This document shows, one piece after another, positions 10,930-23,685 of a stretch of DNA of 64,000 nt. Origin of the DNA: Tetrahymena thermophila SB210 (lineage: Eukaryota; Ciliophora; Oligohymenophorea; Hymenostomatida; Tetrahymenidae). The stretch spans positions 62,001-126,000 of the forward strand of contig NW_002476492.1 of NCBI RefSeq assembly GCF_000189635.1, given 5' to 3'. The position numbers were made by a program, and so were the translations under genes. Numbering within the stretch: position 1 is the stretch's first letter; the number at the start of each line of letters is the position of its first letter. Under the pieces are notes generated by a model. It worked only from the letters and a program-made list of their open reading frames with translations. It searched no databases and was not told the DNA's origin.

Positions 10930-13755
10930 ATGATGAATAGAAATCTATTTAAGTTGTTATAGTTATCTACAAAGAGCGTATCTTTCAACTGCACCAAGTT
11001 GAATTATAAATTTGCAACCTTCCCTTCAAAGGAATAGATGAGATTTTAAAAAAATATGGGCTATAATGGTTTTTAGCCCAACATCGCATTCAAGGATGAT
11101 TTATATTTTCCTCTTGATAACCCAGTCTAAAGACAAGGTTTGGAAGATGTAATTAAAATTCATTTACTGTTAGTTAAAACTAGTTTGTATTTCTTCTTAG
11201 CTTTTATTTGTTGTTGACAGACACATTTATTTTTTTTAAGCTACTTATCTCTAGTTAATTACAATCGATAAATGAACAAATGAATTAGAGCAAGTAAAAT
11301 AAAAATAAATAAGCAAGAAAAGAAGAAATATTTTATTTAAACAAGATTATTTATTATTACTTAATTAATAATTTAGTTGATTAATCACATCAAGGTCAAT
11401 CCTAATTTAGCTATTGAAGGAAGAGGTTTATGTACTATTCTTTACATTATTGCTAGAGAAGGAAAGGATGAGCCATTCATTTTCAAAGAATTAGAAAGAC
11501 ATTTATATAAATTTAAGGAAAACCTCTCTCCTCGTTTATCTTTCGGTGGTTTGTATGCCAGTTATAAATCTAACTTAGCAAGTCCTTATTAAGTATCTTT
11601 CTTTGAAGACGAGTTTACCAGAAATTCATAATAAATCAGTAATAAATCAATTCGCATAATTGCTACTTTAAGCATTATTTAACAAAAATGGGAGTTTAGA
11701 ACAAAGAAAACAATTAAAAACAAACGAAAGTCGATTTATTTTTGCATAATATTTATAAAAATTATTTTAAAATTATCAAAAAAGCTACTCTTTCTTACTT
11801 TTCTAGAAAGATTTATCAAACTAAAAGAAATTATTTGTTTGCTGATAGATGTTGTTTATAAGCTTAGATTAATTTATTGCCCCAATTTAAAATAATTAAA
11901 AAATCTTTTAGCACTCATTCATAGCTAATTAATAGCAAACAACCTCTAATTTAAAAATGTCATTTTGAAAAGTGAATAAACAAATACTTTCAAAATGGAT
12001 ATTTAAAGTAGATGATTTGATATGCTAATTCATAGAATAAACAAAGACTTCTACTGCAAAATTTCTGAGCAAATAAAAGGGCTTGCTTTTAAAATTATTT
12101 AGATAGAGAGAAGCAAATAATTTTTAACGAGACTCTAATGAAATAAATATTTTTTTATTTTGAATGAAATGCAGCAATAAAAATAATTAAATTAAATTTC
12201 AAGATTTGTAAAAGAATATTTTAAATTTATTCTTAGAGAGGAAGAAGAAAAAAAAATGATATTTATTAATATCAAAAAATATTGATAAAATGTGTAGATC
12301 AATCATATCAACAAATATAAACTAAAAAATTCTAACTAACTAAATAGATAAAATTTAAAAACAATAAAATTATTTAATTATTTTTTATTAAAATTAAATG
12401 AATTTGGTAAATGTTAAAAAAATTCAGGTTTAGAAAAAAGCACTGATAAAAATTTAATAAAATTGATATACATTTTATAGGGGAAAGCAAATAAAAAAAT
12501 CTATCTAGTAAAAAAACATCTAATTTAACTGCTAAATGCTGTTTAATCATCTACAGAAATACTTTTCAACAATAAAATGAACTTTTTTAGTTTGAAAGTT
12601 TTAAATTTTTAAGGCTTTTTGAAGTAAAACTTAAAATTTTTATGCTATATTTATCAAATATAATAAAGCACTCATATACATTTATATTAGAGATCATTTA
12701 AACTTCCCTTATTGAAATTTTCTTCAATAAGAAATTTTAATTCTTTATTTAAAAATGAAAAGATTTATCAAATTTATTAGATTTTATAATTAAGTTTATT
12801 ATTTTTAATATTTAGATGCTTACGAAGCTATTGAAATTCTTCAAACTATGTTTGAAAATACAACTAAAGTTAATGAACACAAAATTTAGTACTTCCACTA
12901 GAGTGTTAAGCCTATTATTGTTTCAAATTTCAGCAAATAAGTTAGACCTTACACCGGTAACCTCCTCAAGCTTTTCATTGGTAAACAACAATAAAAAATT
13001 ATCATTTTATAATATACTTCAATTAATTTGAGATTATTGACTATTTTTACATATTATTTATATATATAATTTATTAAATAGGTTTGAGAAATATGAACAT
13101 TTATGATGAAGAATTGCATGAGTTAATTTTGAAGTATTTACCTTACAGAAGAGGTCTCAATAATGTTAAAGATATTGCTGAAGTTTATGAAACTCTTTGC
13201 GATTATAAGGAAAAGGGAATACTCAAGTAAAATATAGATGCTCATATTGAAGCCTTGGAAAAGAAATTAACCACAAAGGATGATTGCAGATGGAGATATA
13301 ATTTGAAGGAGAAGAGATTTTACACTTACGACGAATTAATTGCTAATAGAGACAACTACACTATTAAGGATCAACTTAATCACAAGTATCGTTTCTCTAA
13401 TCCCGAGCTCATTGAGAAGTTCAACCTCGTGCAATCTGATAAGGATGCTATCAAGGCTGAATTAGAAGCTAGAGAAAGATCAAGAGAATTAGAAAACTTG
13501 GTCCTCGAAATGTTCGAATTAAAGAACAGAGGTGAAGTTGCTCAAACTGAAGATAAGAACACTCTTAAGGGAACATACGAAAATGTTATCTTCGTCAAAG
13601 AAGGTGAAGAACTTGAAGAAGAAGAGGGTGCCGAAGAAATCGATAACGAACCTGCTGAAGAAGTCGATGAAGGATTGGATTTCGATCTTAAATCTAGCAA
13701 CAAACCCAAAGTAAAGAAGGAAAAGGGTCAAAAATAAAAAAACAAAAACAACTGA
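10930..13755 (+). CDS. Probable mitochondrial helical protein (4 exons)
   Basis: Exons 10930-11148, 11377-11638, 12816-12980 and 13082-13755 join to 1320 bases, 440 codons. The last exon ends KQKNKNN before TGA 13753-13755. Introns are 228, about 1177 and 101 nt; the middle one is unusually long for this genome, and its donor at 11639 was chosen because it alone restores phase. The first 35 residues are rich in Arg, Lys, Ser, Thr and aromatic residues with no acids (MMNRNLFKLLQLSTKSVSF), a good mitochondrial presequence. The body is alpha-helical, with helix pairs such as LHELILKYLPY and IAEVYETLCDYKEKG suggesting helical repeats as in RAP/PPR-like organelle proteins. The C-terminus is a long acidic (EELEEEEG) then basic tail. 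It may be a mitoribosomal or respiratory-complex accessory subunit. The exact identity is unknown. Confidence 0.7.
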
Positions 13756-15879
13756 TCAAAATGATTTTTTTAATTAATCCGTTTATTAATTCATTCATTT
13801 TAAGTTCGGTTTTCTTCATTAAATAAAATATATTTAAAAATAATTAGTTGGTTAGTTAGTTAGTTATTTGCTAACTTAATTAATTAAATCCTTTTTTATA
13901 ATTTGTAATTTATAAAGCATTTATTTAATGCAACAAAGACTCCTTATAAACTCAATCATTTCTTCATTAGATTATTAAAAGCTAGTTTATCACTTCATTC
14001 ATTTATTTAAAATTTGTTTATTCTTTTTCAATTAATTAATTTTCAGTAGCTGTTTTAAAGATTTGCTTATAATTTAATAATTTTCTTGTTTCTTAATTAT
14101 TAGTTTATTAAATTAGAAATAATTCAAAGTTTGTTTATTTATTTATTTTTAATAACTAGTTTTTTAATAAAAATAATTCACCACAAATCAAAAATATAAA
14201 AAAAATTTAGCTGATAACTCGAATTTAAAAGAAAATTGTTTAAAATCAATTACAATTTTAAGGAAGATAAGTCGCATTTATATTAATAGCTCTCTCTTTC
14301 TCTATCTTACAAAATTAATTTACTGTATAAATTGTTTAGCGTATTTAACTTTTATTTTATAAAAATACTATAAGTCCCTCAATGTATCCAAGCTTAATGA
14401 TTATAGAAAAATTTCAAAAAATATGAATAAAATACATTAAAAATTTAAAATATAATTACATATTTCTAAATAAAAATGAAAGCAAATAGTATTTCTATTA
14501 TATAAAAATCATAAGAGACTTTATTTGAAGTTTTTTTTTTAGCTGAATTTACAAAATATATTCGATTTTTTATGATAGAATATAAAGTAATTATTAAAAT
14601 AACTTAATATTTAGATCAATAAACTAAATATGCTATTAAAAATTCAAATAGAAATTCATAAATCAATAGTTTTTTCTTCATAAATTTGTTCTAAAGTTTC
14701 AAAAATTGACTTTATTATCTTATCAAATATAATAGGAAATAATTGAATTTATAATACCATATAAAATATAATTTAAGAGTGTTTTTAAAATAATTCTCAA
14801 AAGAGTTAAATTAATTTCAAAAATAATAAAGAGATTTTTAAAGGATTAAAAATATTTTAAAATCAATGAATGAATGAATAAATGCACGTGATTGCTTATT
14901 TTAAAAGTAATTATTTATTTGTTACTCAATTCATATCAGGCGTGAATTGAGAGTGATAGTAAACAATTATGATTTTGAGTTAGTAAATGTATTAAACTGA
15001 GCTTTCGTTTAGAAACAAATAAAGTCATTATTAGTTTTCAGTATTTGAAATAGAGTAAATGTGGATTAATTTACTAGTCTAACAATTTACCATGTAAAAA
15101 GAATAGAAATTAAATTTAAATTTTGATTTTCAAAAATAATAATTAACTTCTTCTACAAAAACAAAAAATTAAATTTCAAAAACTCAAGCTAATTAATTTT
15201 TGAGTAAGTAAATAAGTTGCTGATATTAAATACAAAGAAAATATATTTTATAAAATATTGATTGATTGAAAAAGAACATTTGCGAGAAGTCTTTTTATTA
15301 ATTAATGTATAAATTTTAGTAGCGCATCATGAAATAGACATGGATTAATGTAGAATTTCTAAATTTAACTAGCAGAGTAAAAATTCTAATTTGAAATATA
15401 TAAAATGATAAAGGAGAAACTAGAAAAGATAGTATAAAAGGTGATTAATACATAGATTATATTTCATATTAATATTAATTACTTAATTACTCAGAAATAA
15501 TAGATAGACTTGTTAGTTTTTTTTAATATTTCTTGATTTATTTGTTTGTTTGTTTGTTTTAAGATTGAAAGTAATATAAATTAATTCCAAAAATTAGCAA
15601 AACTTTAAATAGATAGATAGACGTAGATTTTTTAAGTCTATAAACTACATAGCTACTGATCAAGAATATCTTATATTTAGTTTAATAACTAAATTAGAAT
15701 ATTTAACATGATTGTTTATTGGTTTGTTTCCCTCAAAATATATATTTGTTTAGTTATTTATTTATTTAGTTAGTTAGTACAAATTTTTCACCATAATAAA
15801 TAGTTAATTTTATATAAGTAGTAATTATATTATTCAATCTGTCTTATTTATTTATATATATTTATATTTATATCTAATA
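13756..15879. other. Convergent intergenic region, nothing recognised
   Basis: About 2.1 kb between the 3' ends of a plus-strand and a minus-strand gene. It shows only very A+T-rich sequence with TTAG/TTTA-type simple repeats (for example 13848-13866 and 15540-15560) and no open frame with gene-like composition. Confidence 0.6.
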
Positions 15880-16422
15880 TCACATAGCTTTTAGCAACAT
15901 TTTTCTTCTGTAGAATTTGTTTGAGTGGTATTCCTTGCTGTATGTGGGTAGTTATTTAGTTATTCTTTAGTTCAACATTCTGGGTTACTTAAGATTTTAT
16001 TTAAACAAGTTGTTTATTGTTTCTCTTTCGTCTTGAGAAGTCCCCTTTTCATAATCATTTGGGTGAGATACATATTCTTCACTGGAATCTTTCTCCTTAT
16101 CTAATCCCTGGCTGTTTGTAGCGAAAGAATTTGCCTTCTCTACTGCAGAAAGCTGGTCAAATAATTGGATAAGCTTGTTTTTGCGCTTGGCTAGAGACTT
16201 TTTGTTGTGAATGACCAATTCTCCCCTGCAAAGTTTGCATTTGCAAACATTTTAACAAGCGTAGCAAACCCAACAACCTTCTTTGTAAGAACCATGGTAG
16301 GTAAAATCAGGATCAAAATTCTCTTAGATGCATTTCTCACAGAAAAAGTTACGACAACGAGTTTTGGTGCACTTAGCAAGATTTTGAACAGTCATTTAAC
16401 ACAAATGGCACTCCGACTTCAT
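15880..16422 (-). CDS. zf-4CXXC_R1 (CDCA7-like) zinc-finger protein
   Basis: A single exon of 181 codons from ATG at 16422 to TGA at 15880-15882. Residues 5-65 carry the cysteine signature of the zf-4CXXC_R1 domain: C5, C8, C18, C23, C28, C31, then after a spacer W51, C53, C56, C60, C62 and C65 (CWVCYACQNVCKCKLCR). The same layout is found in human CDCA7 and plant homologues, where it binds modified or special DNA and, in CDCA7, recruits the HELLS remodeller. Here the domain sits at the very N-terminus and no leucine-zipper or HELLS-binding segment precedes it. The rest is a basic helix (KSLAKRKNKLIQLF) and an acidic, low-complexity tail. A chromatin role in the nucleus is likely by family. 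At 180 residues it is much shorter than CDCA7, so it may be a domain-only or distinct subclass member. Confidence 0.85.
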
Positions 16423-19048
16423 TTCTTTTATCTTCTTTTATCAATGTTATTTGTTTATTTTTTTTCCTCTTTTTTTTATTAATTAGTATTTTATAAATGT
16501 TTTCTTTGATTTTAGATATTTTCTTAATTACTTTTAAAGTTAGTTGTATTGTCAAAGATTTTTAATTTATTTTTGCAACCCAAAATACACACACATAAAC
16601 ACACACACAAACATTATTCATTCATTTATTTATTTAATTATTCATAAATTCATTTATAAATTAATTCATTCATTTTTTTCTTATTCATATTTAGCTGTTT
16701 ATCAATGCAACTAGCTAGCTAGCTAATTTCTTATAATTAAAATATCGAGCTAAATAGTTCTTTATTGTTTGATTTCTATTATTTATTTATTTATTCTTTT
16801 AATAATACATAAGCTAAGTAGGTCTATTCCTATTTTATACTGCTACTACTATAGCTCTTCACCTATATAATTATAATCAGATTCACCTTCTATTAATTTA
16901 ATAAATTTAATCATATTGCTTCTATCAAAAATATTTGATGGAATGATTAATATTATTTAACAGCCTATTTATTTTTAATAAAATAGTATTATTATTATAA
17001 ATAAAATTTATGTAAATTCTTTATCAAAAGCTATTTTTTTAGATAAAACAATTTCATTTCATTAATTTTTTTTTACCAATTTTTCATAAATATAATTTTT
17101 ATAACTGCCTTAGATAAATAAATAAATGATTTTAAATATTTAAGTTTGGAATTTTCTATTCTAAAATACTATTTAAGGTTTCTTTTTCAATTATTAATCA
17201 AAAATATAAATTTAATTAAAAATTTCTAATAATATTAATTAATTTATCATATTAAAAATAAATTATTTAGCTAAAACAAAAATTGACCAAAGCAGATAGA
17301 TAGAAATATTATTGAAGTTAATAATTGAATTAATACATCATATTTCTGGTATTTATTTTGTTACAATTAATATGCTGTTTAATTCATAATTATAAATTTA
17401 AATAAAATCAAGCTATAATTTAAATTTAATTTAACTTTCTTTTATCATATATATATATATGATTGATTAATTTGATTATATTAATTAGACTAAATAATTC
17501 ATTTTATTTTATTTTTATCTAAAAACTATGATTTTATTTTTAATTTTCTTTATTATTATTCAAATTAAAAAATTTTATTTTTTAATAAAAACAACATTTT
17601 TCTTTAATATTTCAAATTTTTTTGTGAAAGCTTGCTTTTTATTTAATTTATATCTAAATAAATCTTTGAAATTAGTTTTTATTTTATTTTTTTTAATGTA
17701 TATTTTTAATGTAATCTCTTTTTATAAGAATAGTAAGTAATTTATTGTTTTAATTATTTTATTCATATTTTTTGATAACATCTTCAAAAGAAAAAATTTA
17801 TAAATAGTTATCTATTATTTTTTGAAAAAATGAACAATAATACAAACTAATTTGCTTAATATTATTTTATTATTTTCAGATTCTAAAATTACAAAAATGA
17901 ATATTTTATTTTTTATGAAAATATTTATTGTATACTTAAAATACTTTTAATCATAAACTTTTCTAATTAACATACTTTAGATAAATTTCGTAAGTTTTTA
18001 TTCCACATCAAAGCAATTAAAAATAGTGATTAAGATTTTTTAAATAAGATTTCTTTATCAATAATTTCATGAAAAAAAGATTTTTTGGTTTTATCAGTTG
18101 ATTTTTTTATACTTTTGATATAAAAGCTTCTCATATATTTATTTTAACAAAACATAGTAAGAAAATAGCAATTAATAAAAGTTTTGATAGTTTTTGGTAA
18201 AATTAAACATTCATTCATTCTGGGCTCATTTTAGATTAATTCCTTGTCTTATTTCACCACCTTCGTAACCTGTGACCTATTAGAAAAAAAAGTTTAATAA
18301 TAATAAAATAAATTAAAAATAAATAAACAGAGTAAAAAATTTTATTTTCAGTTGTATTTTGATGAGTATATCAAAGAAAAAATTTGAATTAATTAGTTAT
18401 TTAGTTAGTTAATTAATTAATATGAAAAATTGAAGAAAAATTGTGAAATAATAAGAAATTAATTAATATTAAAAACACAAATTTAAAATCAAAAAGTAAA
18501 TGAGCTAAATTTATAAACAAACATACAAATAAATAAAAAAATGTATATATATTTATATAAAAGACAAGCATAATAAAAAAATAGAAAAATATAAAGCTAA
18601 TAAATAAATAAATTAAATGAGTTAGCTAAATTGTTTTAAATTCATTTTATTATTTTTCTTTAAATCAAAGTTACTTACCTTATACAATTAAATAAATCCT
18701 AAAATAAAGGGAGATAGAGATAGAAATTGAAAAATAAATCATATCTATTAAATCAGTTGTTAATAAATTTATCTTTAAACCATTTTAATATATCACTGAG
18801 TGTCTTATTTATTTATCTTTTATAAATAAAAAAGTTAAAAATAATATTTTTAAAGTAGTTTATTTGTTTGTTTGTTTGTATGTTTTTTAAATGCAAATTT
18901 TGCTAAATTTAATTGAAATAATTATGAAACTAATTTTAAATAAATTTTATGATGAGGATAATAATATTTTTTTAAATTCTGTTAGAAAAAGTAATTGAAA
19001 TAAATAAATAATTTAATAACATAGCTTATAATAATTAATTAATTAGAA
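16423..19048. other. Intergenic, with a possible terminal exon pair on the minus strand
   Basis: Mostly A+T-rich spacer with CACA, TTTA and GCTA simple repeats. One piece looks exonic on the minus strand. A block at about 18229-18282 follows a pyrimidine-rich CTAATAG acceptor and reads VTGYEGGEIRQGINLK before TGA. A 20-nt block at about 18680-18699 has a fine acceptor (TTTATTTTAG) and donor (GTAAGT). Together they read FIQLYK-VTGYEGGE. I could not find the remaining exons, so this may be a gene remnant. Confidence 0.35.
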
Positions 19049-19391
19049 ATGAATTTGAAGATAGCTATCTATACCTTACATTCTATGAATTGGGACAATA
19101 GTTTTTTTTGCTAAATTCTTACTAAAAATTTGTCAATATGATGGCTTAATGGAGCAGACAGAATGTTTGCTATGAATATACCCCAAATCCAATGAAAATC
19201 GACTCTTCCATCATTAAAAACACTTTTGTGAAGGAGATTACTCATTTTAAGTTGTTGTCTAACACTTAAACGAAAACCAAGTAGGATATTTTGAAACTTA
19301 TACAACAGGTTGCTTAAATGAGAATTAATCTTTCACTATACATGCTAAAGTAATATCTATTGATAAATAAGTCAGCTAGGTATAGTGTTGA
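19049..19391 (+). pseudogene. Decayed MNLK-type secreted protein gene
   Basis: The sequence aligns end to end with the intact gene at 26325-26657: the same MNLKIA start, the same VCYEYTP core, and a TGT-TGA end. A 4-base gain in the signal-peptide region shifts the frame and a TGA follows at 19139-19141. More small indels follow, and Cys codons such as the NTCEG one are no longer in frame. It lies at the left end of a duplicated segment whose right end holds an intact MNK gene (23260), matching the order of the intact pair at 26325 and 30188. Confidence 0.8.
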
Positions 19392-20023
19392 TAGATAATT
19401 ATTAGTAGTTAGCTTTTCATATATCTTTAAAATGGCTATCAAATAAAGTTATTATATATATCTATAGTCATTTATTTAATCCTTTATTATCTTAAATTAA
19501 ACATATAAAAACTTACTTTATAAATTATTGTGCATATTGACTGGCTAAACAACTAAATTTTCAAAAATGTTGGTTTGTAAAGTGTTAAAGTGTTTTTAAT
19601 TTTTAAAGCAAACAAAAATCTAAACAAAAAAGTTGATTTTTGTTTGTAATATACTATGGTTTTTGTAGTGAATATGATATAAATCAAAGATTTTTATTTA
19701 TGTTTTTGATACATAAGATAAATAAACAATAATTAGTATATAGATAGTTGCAAGTAAAAATATGAAACGAGGAAAATTTATTTTTCTTCTGAGTGAGCGA
19801 TACAAGATTAACTAGTTCTTTTAAAAATAAAACATATCAATGAAATATAAATATATATATATTCTTATAAAAAAACTATATTTAGCTTTTTCTTGTTTAA
19901 TTTTTAATAATAAATACTTAATTTTTAATTAATTAATTAATGAATTATCAAAAAGACTTTTGACTTATTTCTGTCAGAAAAATAATTTGCTTGATTAGAT
20001 ATTTATTTTTTTTTATAGATAAA

Positions 20024-20218
20024 ATGTAACTAAATTTATCTGAAGATAAAATGAGGACGGACTAGAAAAACAAACAATATTTAATTAAAATAATTACAGG
20101 TATTTTTATACATTAATTTTTTCTAGAATCCTTCTATCTATTTTTTGTTTCAGATAAACTAATTAATATTTTATCTCTTAAATTTATATTTTTCAGAGTA
20201 AACATATTTCTTTACTGA
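20024..20218 (+). CDS. Possible tiny two-exon ORF or gene relic
   Basis: Exon 20024-20099 begins MQLNLSEDKMRTDQKNKQ and ends before a GTATTT donor. A 54-nt intron with a TTTGTTTCAG acceptor leads to exon 20154-20218, and the joined frame is 47 codons ending at TGA. Exon 1 has gene-like composition, but exon 2 is Phe/Ile/Leu-rich and could be chance. It may be a relic of a larger gene. I do not recognise it. Confidence 0.25.
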
Positions 20219-20778
20219 TATAAATAATTTAAATTATATCCTACCTCTACAATAAAACATATTAATAAAATAAGGAATAGAAAATTAACATTTTATTTAT
20301 TACATATATTATCAATTTATTTTTATTAAACAAATATTTTTATATTTATTTTACCAGGATGGATCTATCTATTTTATTACTAATAATTTAGAATAAATTA
20401 TTTTCTTTTTATATTTATTATATTATTAATATTTGATATGAATTTAATTTTATTTGTAATAAAAAATATCTATGATAAAATAAATGTATTAGCCTTAAAA
20501 AATAAATATATTAGTTTATATAAAAGCATTGAATTGATAACAATAACCATCATGCACATCTATCTATCTATCTTTTTAAAATAAAAGAAAAATGCAGTCA
20601 ATATTGAAAATTTTTTGAATTAGAAAAGCTTAATTTTTCTTTATAAAAATTTAGATATTAATATATTTGATTATTTTAAATGCATTTTTTATCAACAAAA
20701 GGTATATTACTACTCTCTAATAATTATTTCTCTAGTAGGAAATTAATGAATATTAAGTATAATAATAATAATATAAAA

Positions 20779-21070
20779 GGGTATCGAAATAGGTTTCGAA
20801 CCTGAACAAACTAAAAACAAAAAATGTTTAATAAAATATTTAATTTGTTTTTTAATGAAGAAATCTAACTGAATTTTTAATCAAACATTTAATTTTTAGA
20901 ATTAAGCATTTTTTTAGTTTGTAAAAAAAAATTAATTCAAAATTAAATGTTTGATAAAAAAAAGTTAATTACTTCATCAGAAAACAAACAAATTAAGTCT
21001 TTGATTAAACATTTTTTGGTTATTTATTTTTTTCTTTTATCGATCAGGTTCGAAACCTGCTTCTAAACCT
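20779..21070. mobile_element. Foldback / MITE-like palindromic element
   Basis: The two halves are imperfect inverted copies of each other. AGGTTTCGAACCTGA at 20791-20805 is exactly complementary to 21044-21058. Inside, 20815-20905 pairs with 20935-21040 with small mismatches. The outer arms also contain the TFIIIC B-box-like string GGTTCGAAACC. No protein is encoded. In the duplicate segment near 28490 the corresponding sequence is continuous without the element, so about 460 bases around it were inserted after or lost since the duplication. Confidence 0.7.
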
Positions 21071-23045
21071 TTTTTTTATTTCTTTTAATTTGTTAAAAAT
21101 TTTAATAAATAATGTTTATTATTTTACTAAATAAATGCGTATTCCTAACTCAATAAATAACTATCCTAGAATTGTTAAATATTTAAATCTTAACTCAATT
21201 AATTAAAATACAAATTTAATATATTTTTAATATTACTTTATTATTGTTACATAATTAATTATTATTCTTAAAATTATTCTATATTTGTGATAAAGAGCAG
21301 CAGGGATATTAATTTTTTAAATGAAAAATGGCTCAATAGTTTTATAAAATCAAATATAAATAAATAATTAACTTTATATCAATTTATTTTAAATTATAAA
21401 ATAATTTTGATTAGTTTTAGAGCTTAACCAAATAAATTAATTGCTATATTAAAGTGAGTTATTAATCGGTATTAAATATTTTTAGTTAGTTTAAATAAAA
21501 TTACATCAAAATTTTTTAATTATTTTGTATGGAGTAATTAATGTTTATTCCTATATATTTAAATTTTAATTAATATTATGTATAAAAATAAAAATCTATT
21601 TCTCAAATAGAATCTATTGGTAATTTTAATTTAAATTGATGTCTTATTTGACTATTTTGAAACAAAACTAATTTTTGTATTATTTATTAATTTATTACCC
21701 ACACTTGTTTATTTTCTTTTCTAAATTTGGATTAAATATTAAATTTTGCATATGTTTTAGTAAAAGAAAATAATTACTCTATGGACTCAGTTTCTATCAG
21801 AAAGATTAAAATAGACCATCATAGTTAGAAAAGCAAAATAAAATAAATGTAAAATGATATACTTTTAATTAATTTTTAATAAACAATTATCAAATAATAT
21901 TTTATATTTTTTTAACAAAAAAATGATGATTTAATTAAAAAATCTATAACTTAATATCTAATTTGTTACAAACTGATTTATTTATTATTTGATTTCCTGA
22001 AAAAATAGCTAATTTAATTTTGTATTTTCCTTTAAAAGAAATCAAAAATAAGATAAGTCCTCTTCAAGAAAAATAAGTCATATTTACTAAATTTTATAGA
22101 CACTGAAAATAAATAAAATCTTCTTTACTCGAAAAAGTTCGAATCATTTTAAGTTTTTTATCAATTTTCTTTATTTACAAAATAAATTTGTGTGGCTCTT
22201 TTCAAATATTTTGATGGTATTATTTTTAAAACATGGACAGATGTTATTCAAACCAATTTTGAGTATCCTTTTTAATTATTTATTTATCTATTTTGTATTA
22301 CTCGCATACTATTAAAATCTGAATCAATATTAATTACATTCTTTCAGATAGATTGGATTAAAATAAATTGATTAAAAAAAGACTTTAGAGTATTCATAAG
22401 ATTAGAAAAATACTTCTTCGCGTTTTCTAGAAATTTAAAATAGAATATAAAGCTCTTAGAATTATTCATTATAATTTCCTAAGATTTCTTTGAAAGAGTA
22501 ACAATAAGTAAATAAATATGCCAATTAGCTTGAATAGATTTGAGCACATTAAAATAAGAATTTATTTTCAAGATATTTTACCAAAGATAATTTCACTTTC
22601 AGTAGTGGTTTTTGTGGTTTACTCAATTTATTAATGATTAATTAAGACTTTTTTCTTATAAAAGAATTATTAGATTTTGAAAATCAAAGATAAAACCAAA
22701 CAGCAAATTAGTTTTCCTTTTCATGTAAATAAATATTAGAAATCTCTATTTTACTAGAAACAATTTTCTCTCTTTAGCATAGATAAAAAGCTTGAGTATA
22801 AGAAAAGTTCTATATTTAAATATCATCATAATAAATAATGTAAAAGAATCTAAAAAATAGCCAAGGGATATATTTCTTTTTAAATAAGTTTATTTTTTAT
22901 GACAAAAAAATATTTTTCTGCTTACTTTTGATTGATGAATAGATCTAATTGAAAATCATTGGTGTATAGTTATGTTTTATAATCCTTTGGATATTTATAA
23001 AAGATGGAAAACTTTAATCTTTTTATGATTTTAGTCAATTAACAA

Positions 23046-23080
23046 TCTAAAATTAATTTCTGATTGATAAGAAATATTCT
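23046..23080 (+). promoter_or_regulatory. Conserved upstream dyad motif, MNK gene A
   Basis: A variant of ATTTCTGATCAATAAGAAAT, whose ends ATTTCT and AGAAAT are inverted repeats, about 200 bases before the start codon. The same block precedes the other full-length MNK copies. Probable promoter element. Confidence 0.55.
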
Positions 23081-23259
23081 TATTTGTTGTACAATCAAAT
23101 GAAAAATACAAATTCTTATATTAAATTAGATCCTTTAATCAAAAGATATTACAACTATTATCGATTAAAATTAGAAGGCAATCACTCATTTAATTATAAT
23201 TCAATTAAATCTAAAACAAACAAAGAAATAAAAAATACAAAAGAAAGATTGACAAAAAA

Positions 23260-23685
23260 ATGAATAAAATTTTATATTTAATTCCTGCATTATTGTTAGT
23301 AGGAGCTGGAATTTTATTGATTCAAGGCAATTAGAATAACTTATCTGCTGATAATGATTACGTTACATATGGTTAATATTTAGACTGCATGACCGAAAAA
23401 GTTTTTCACAAAGAACCTTGCATGGAAACTGATAGCTTCGTACAAACTAAAGAAAAGGCTGTCTAATATTTAAATACCGATCCTATTTGTCTTGCTTATG
23501 CTAAATTATAAGAAAGATATTTTTACTTAAATATAGTAGATACTGCTCCCTTAAACTATGACTAATTATACTAGAACTGTCGCGCTAGTCCTGAATTTTT
23601 AGCTATCGTTCAATAAGACTATGACTGCCTTTACACTAAGTTCATTGTTCCTGAACTCAAATTGTGCAGTGGCTTAAATCTTTGA
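23260..23685 (+). CDS. Small secreted six-Cys protein, MNK family copy A
   Basis: A single-exon frame of 142 codons, ATG at 23260 and TGA at 23683-23685. Residues 1-22 form a clear signal peptide (MNKILYLIPALLLVGAGILL), so the product should enter the secretory pathway. The mature part has six cysteines in the contexts DCM, PCM, ICL, NCR, DCL and LCSGLNL, enough for three disulfides, and is rich in Tyr and Gln. The C-terminal half (LYQNCRASPEFLAIV) and the ending CSGLNL are the most conserved between copies. Many Gln are written TAA or TAG, so the gene is invisible under the standard code. I do not know the family; it looks ciliate-specific. It is paired with the decayed MNLK gene upstream in duplicated unit 1. 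Confidence 0.85.

Larger units (their letters stand above)
19405..23045. other. Spacer of duplicated unit 1
   Basis: Non-coding DNA, largely alignable with 26658-29972. It contains the foldback element at 20779-21070 and a very small possible two-exon ORF at 20024-20218. Otherwise I see no gene. Confidence 0.6.

Noticed and set aside
16702-16914. Minus-strand ORF beginning MIKFIKLIEGESDYNYIGEE
   Set aside because: The first 25 residues look plausible but the rest is simple-repeat DNA; 71 codons is unremarkable in this code.
17528-17833. Phe/Ile-rich 101-residue plus-strand ORF resembling a membrane protein
   Set aside because: Its hydrophobicity comes from T-rich DNA; G and C are almost absent and no feature distinguishes it from background.
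20791-21058. tRNA-like T-arm sequences (GGTTCGAAACC)
   Set aside because: No acceptor, D or anticodon arm fits around either copy; they are the arms of the foldback element.
23046-23080. Heat-shock element reading of the dyad motif
   Set aside because: TTC and GAA units are not spaced in the 5-base register required for heat-shock factor binding.
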